From positions 937,501-1,001,500 of the forward strand of contig NZ_JAOVZQ010000001.1 of NCBI RefSeq assembly GCF_026619435.1: DNA of 64,000 nt, in the 5' to 3' direction. Positions 61,599-64,000 of this stretch are shown here, in pieces (the stretch's first letter is position 1; every line of letters begins with the position of its first letter). Source of the stretch: Hoeflea ulvae. GTDB taxonomy: Bacteria > Pseudomonadota > Alphaproteobacteria > Rhizobiales > Rhizobiaceae. A program made the translations under genes and the position numbers. Below the pieces are notes generated by a model. The model made no database searches and was not told the origin of the DNA. It was given only the letters and a program-made list of their open reading frames with translations.

Positions 61599-62582
61599 TC
61601 AGAGCTTGCCGCCCATCTCGTCGTCGATGTGAATGCGGATGATCTCGTCAAACGAGCTCTCGGCCCTGAAGCCAAGCGCAAGTGCGCGCTCTGTGGCAAA
61701 GCCCCTGGGCCAGTTTGAAACGATGCGGATGATGTCCGGATCGGGTTCCTGCCGGATCAGCGCCACGGCCTTGTCCCCGGCGATCTGGCGAAGCGCCTCG
61801 ATCTGCTCGGCGACGGTGGCCAGAATGCCCGGCATGGTCAATGCCCGCCGATGCCCGACCGGGCCGGTGTCCATGGTCGCTGCATGGGTCAGAAACCCGA
61901 CCGCGGCGCGCGGGCTGGCATGCCAGTGGCTCACCGTGTCCGGCACAGGCAGGATTGCCTCCTTGCCGGCCAGCGGCTCCCGCAGGATGCCGGAGAAAAA
62001 TCCCGATGCCGCCTTGTTGGGCAGGCCGGGACGGATGCAGATCGTCGGCAGCCGGATCGCCATGCCGTCGAAAAAGCCGCGGCGGGTATAATCCTGCAGC
62101 AGCAATTCGCAAATGGCCTTCTGGGTGCCGTAGCTGGTCATCGGCGCCCTGACGAAAATGTCATCGATCTCGTCGGGCATCGGGGAGCCGAAGACCGCGA
62201 TCGAGGAGGCAAACACCAGGCGCGGACAATAGCCGTGCTGAAGGGAGATCTGCCGCACCGCATCGAACAGATAGCGGGTGCCGTCCAGGTTGATGCTGTA
62301 GCCCTTGTCGAAATCCTGCTCCGCCTCGCCCGACACGATGGCTGCCAGATGCACGATCACATCCGGCCGGTCAGCGAGCAGTTGCGGCGCCGTGCTCGGC
62401 TCCGAAATGTCCAGCGCCAGCCGGGTGACGGCGCCTTCGAACCCGGCAGGAACCTGCGGCTCGACGGCATCGACCAAGGTTAGCTTTTCGACCGACTGCG
62501 TGCCCAGCATGCCGCAACGTGAAATCGCACCAACAAATTTGCGTCCGACCATGCCGGCTGCCCCGATAATCAACACATGCAT
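61599..62582 (-). CDS. denD: D-erythronate dehydrogenase-like NAD-dependent epimerase
   Basis: A 327-residue extended SDR starting MHVLIIGAAGMVGRKFVGAI, with VFASSIAVFGSPMPDEID and the Tyr-x3-Lys in SYGTQKAICELLLQDY. These match DenD (D-erythronate dehydrogenase), which oxidises erythronate to 2-keto form. ATG 62582 has GGGAGGG 7-8 bases upstream. It is convergent with RidA (16-base gap). The partner kinase/decarboxylase genes of the erythronate route are not seen, so the assignment rests on sequence alone. Confidence 0.83.
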   Translation of the reverse strand: MHVLIIGAAGMVGRKFVGAISRCGMLGTQSVEKLTLVDAVEPQVPAGFEGAVTRLALDISEPSTAPQLLADRPDVIVHLAAIVSGEAEQDFDKGYSINLDGTRYLFDAVRQISLQHGYCPRLVFASSIAVFGSPMPDEIDDIFVRAPMTSYGTQKAICELLLQDYTRRGFFDGMAIRLPTICIRPGLPNKAASGFFSGILREPLAGKEAILPVPDTVSHWHASPRAAVGFLTHAATMDTGPVGHRRALTMPGILATVAEQIEALRQIAGDKAVALIRQEPDPDIIRIVSNWPRGFATERALALGFRAESSFDEIIRIHIDDEMGGKL

Positions 62583-63013
62583 TGCAAGTTCCCTCCCGGT
62601 TGGCGGCGATCCTAGATGCATGCCCGGTGGCGCGCAAACAAACAGTGCATGAATAGTGCGGATCCGGCATCCATGCCATCAGCGGGCCCGCGTCACTCGA
62701 ATGCTGATGCTCGGGTGACGGACGCAAAGGTCAGATCCAGGTTTTATGGCCATGTCTATCGTGTTCTCTTGAGGAAAATTCCCGTTATCCGCACACTTGT
62801 TCAGTGTAAATAAAATTTGAGACAGAAATATAAAATCTAATCTAAATAAAAATGCAATATTACTGTGAGTTTAGTTTGTATTGAATTGATAAACAAGGGA
62901 AATATGAAAGATGATACGTCATCAATTGTGAGATTTATTTTCCAGTGCGTGTTACAAATGCTTTCTCGCATGCGGTTCTGCATGCGGTGACACAACTTTG
63001 ATTGGACACAAAT
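62583..63013. other. 431-bp intergenic region with an AT-rich stretch
   Basis: It lies between the starts of denD (minus) and a small membrane-anchored protein (plus). Bases about 62800-62945 are strikingly AT-rich (runs such as AAATAAAATTTGAG and AATAAAAATGC) compared with flanking GC-rich DNA. The stretch then ends before TGCATGCGG-type repeats (GCATGCGGT twice, 62969-62994). No gene or clear promoter pair is assigned; promoters for both neighbours are expected here. Confidence 0.55.
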
Positions 63014-63361
63014 ATGCAGATTCCGAAATGGACACAGCCGGCCTTGTTGGGCGCATGCGCAGGCGCTGTTGCACTGGCTATCGTAGGATTCAACTGGGGC
63101 GGCTGGATGACCAGTACCTCTGCTGCAGACATGTCGAACGATGAATCCAAGGCTGCCGTCGCCATGGTCCTGACACCCTATTGCGTACAGAAATCTGAAA
63201 ACGACCCGCTCGCGGCCGGCGTGCTGGCGGAACTCAAGGATGCCAACGGCTACAAGCGGCGCGGCATTGTCGAAAAAGCCGGCTGGGCGACTCCGCTGGG
63301 TGCCGACAAGCCGGATCGTGACCTTGCCGAGGCGTGTCAGATCGCACTGGACGACGCCTAA
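63014..63361 (+). CDS. Small membrane-anchored or secreted protein of unknown function
   Basis: A 115-residue protein with a single N-terminal hydrophobic stretch (PALLGACAGAVALAIVGF) and a short hydrophilic domain of about 75 residues. Two Cys (Cys57 in LTPYCVQK, and one in AEACQIAL near the end) could form a disulfide. I do not recognise a family by name, although similar small proteins occur in Rhizobiales. ATG 63014 is used; the ribosome site is weak. A hairpin follows the stop codon, which supports a real transcript. Confidence 0.65.
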   Translation: MQIPKWTQPALLGACAGAVALAIVGFNWGGWMTSTSAADMSNDESKAAVAMVLTPYCVQKSENDPLAAGVLAELKDANGYKRRGIVEKAGWATPLGADKPDRDLAEACQIALDDA

Positions 63362-63369
63362 ACACCTCA

Positions 63370-63421
63370 CACCCCGACCGGATGCAAGTGGCATGCAACC
63401 TGTTGCAGCCCGGTCGGGGTG
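63370..63421 (+). terminator. Hairpin after the small membrane protein gene
   Basis: A 12-bp perfect stem (CACCCCGACCGG 63370-63381 with 63410-63421) with a 28-base loop that itself contains a small TGCAA/TTGCA pairing. It starts 9 bases after the stop codon. No T-run follows. The next 272 bases up to the EamA start hold no gene I can support. Confidence 0.55.
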
Positions 63422-63693
63422 ACTTCTGCCGCTACAAGGGCAGCGGCTGTCCGGCCTTGCAGCCCGGGCCGCGGATCTTGCCGCATCAGCAAATCCGCAG
63501 ATTCTTCCGTCTAAGCACGCCTGCAACCTGCGGAGGCAATGATCCGCAGGTGGACAATTGCTTTGTGGCCTCGAATCCAGTTGATTGGCATTTGGACAGA
63601 GCGTGATTCTGCGCAGGATGACGCCGTCCCCGATCGCCATCTGAAAACGCTTTATGCAGATCTCGTGCTGCGGAAGCCGTGGAGACTGCACTC

Positions 63694-64000
63694 ATGCCTC
63701 AAACCTTCCGGCCGGCCAGGGCGGCACTGTGGATGTGCGGATCGATCGTGTCGTTCTCGATGATGGCGGTGGCCGGTCGCTACGTGTCGGACATTCACAA
63801 CACCTTCGAGATCATGACATTCCGCTCGCTTGTCGGCCTTGTCATCGTGCTGTCTCTGGCCTTCGCCAATCGCAGGCTGGCCGAGATCCGCCGCGACCGG
63901 CTGAAGCAGCATTTCTTCAGGAACCTGTTTCATTTCACCGGGCAGAATCTCTGGTTCTTTGCCCTGGCGTCGATTCCGCTGGCACAGGTGTTCGCCCTGG
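63694..64000 (+). CDS. EamA/DMT-family transporter, 3' end outside window
   Basis: About 102 residues are visible before the window ends. After MPQTFRPARAALWMCGS come helix 1 (SIVSFSMMAVAGRYVSD), helix 2 (FRSLVGLVIVLSLAFA) and NLFHFTGQNLWFFALASIPL, the pattern of EamA (RhaT-like) drug/metabolite exporters. ATG 63694 follows GGAG at suitable spacing. The substrate cannot be told. Confidence 0.85.
   Translation, partial: MPQTFRPARAALWMCGSIVSFSMMAVAGRYVSDIHNTFEIMTFRSLVGLVIVLSLAFANRRLAEIRRDRLKQHFFRNLFHFTGQNLWFFALASIPLAQVFAL

Noticed and set aside
62837..63691. 284-codon minus-strand frame overlapping the small anchored protein and the AT-rich stretch
   Set aside because: Spans a terminator-like hairpin and a better-supported plus-strand gene; protein has no recognisable domain.

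Overview
This window looks like chromosomal DNA of a high-GC alphaproteobacterium, most likely a marine member of the Hyphomicrobiales/Rhizobiales close to Hoeflea (inference; no 16S gene is present). The clues are a GAAC-N7-GAAC LexA box in front of imuA-imuB-dnaE2, an EcfG-type promoter (GGAAC-N16-AGTT) in front of otsBA, a ScfR-type regulator beside the propionyl-CoA carboxylase genes, and short palindromic intergenic repeats. No rRNA, tRNA, CRISPR array, prophage or insertion sequence was seen.

Layout. 1-11031: the 3' part of a giant secreted RTX/VCBS protein built from long, nearly identical tandem repeats, three beta-helix segments and an inserted lamin-tail domain. 11.2-20.3 kb: an envelope-sugar region with a PBP-activator-like lipoprotein, a frameshifted GT25 glycosyltransferase, a GT11 glycosyltransferase, and a minus-strand operon gmd / fcl-like / ColD-like. 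The ColD-like enzyme has His where ordinary sugar aminotransferases have the PLP lysine, which points to a 3,6-dideoxy sugar such as GDP-colitose. A divergent aldo-keto reductase / UxaA pair looks catabolic. 20.4-23.4 kb: a GMC dehydrogenase with its Tat subunit, a glyoxalase and an RHH protein. 23.5-29.3 kb: the SOS mutagenesis cassette. 29.4-37.9 kb: an SDR, a YeiH transporter and a complete dipeptide ABC transporter operon ending in an M19 dipeptidase. 37.9-47.8 kb: propionyl-CoA to succinyl-CoA conversion (mutase, pccA, pccB) with a frameshifted scfR, broken up by three palindromic repeat elements, yghU and a DUF4160/DUF2442 pair. 47.9-50.7 kb: aroQ, benE-like, ppk2. 50.7-55.2 kb: a five-gene sulfur operon (two YeeE-type proteins, persulfide-dioxygenase-like MBL, SulP, 1-Cys peroxiredoxin). 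55.2-64 kb: cell-wall enzymes (M23, L,D-transpeptidase), trehalose synthesis (otsB-otsA), HAD hydrolase, branched-chain aminotransferase, RidA, a DenD-like dehydrogenase, a small anchored protein next to an AT-rich stretch, and the start of an EamA transporter.

The most notable points are the His-for-Lys dehydratase in the GDP-sugar cluster, two independent one-base frameshifts in homopolymer runs (GT25 and scfR), the mosaic RTX giant, the sulfur operon that lacks an adjacent regulator, and the readable SOS and general-stress promoters.
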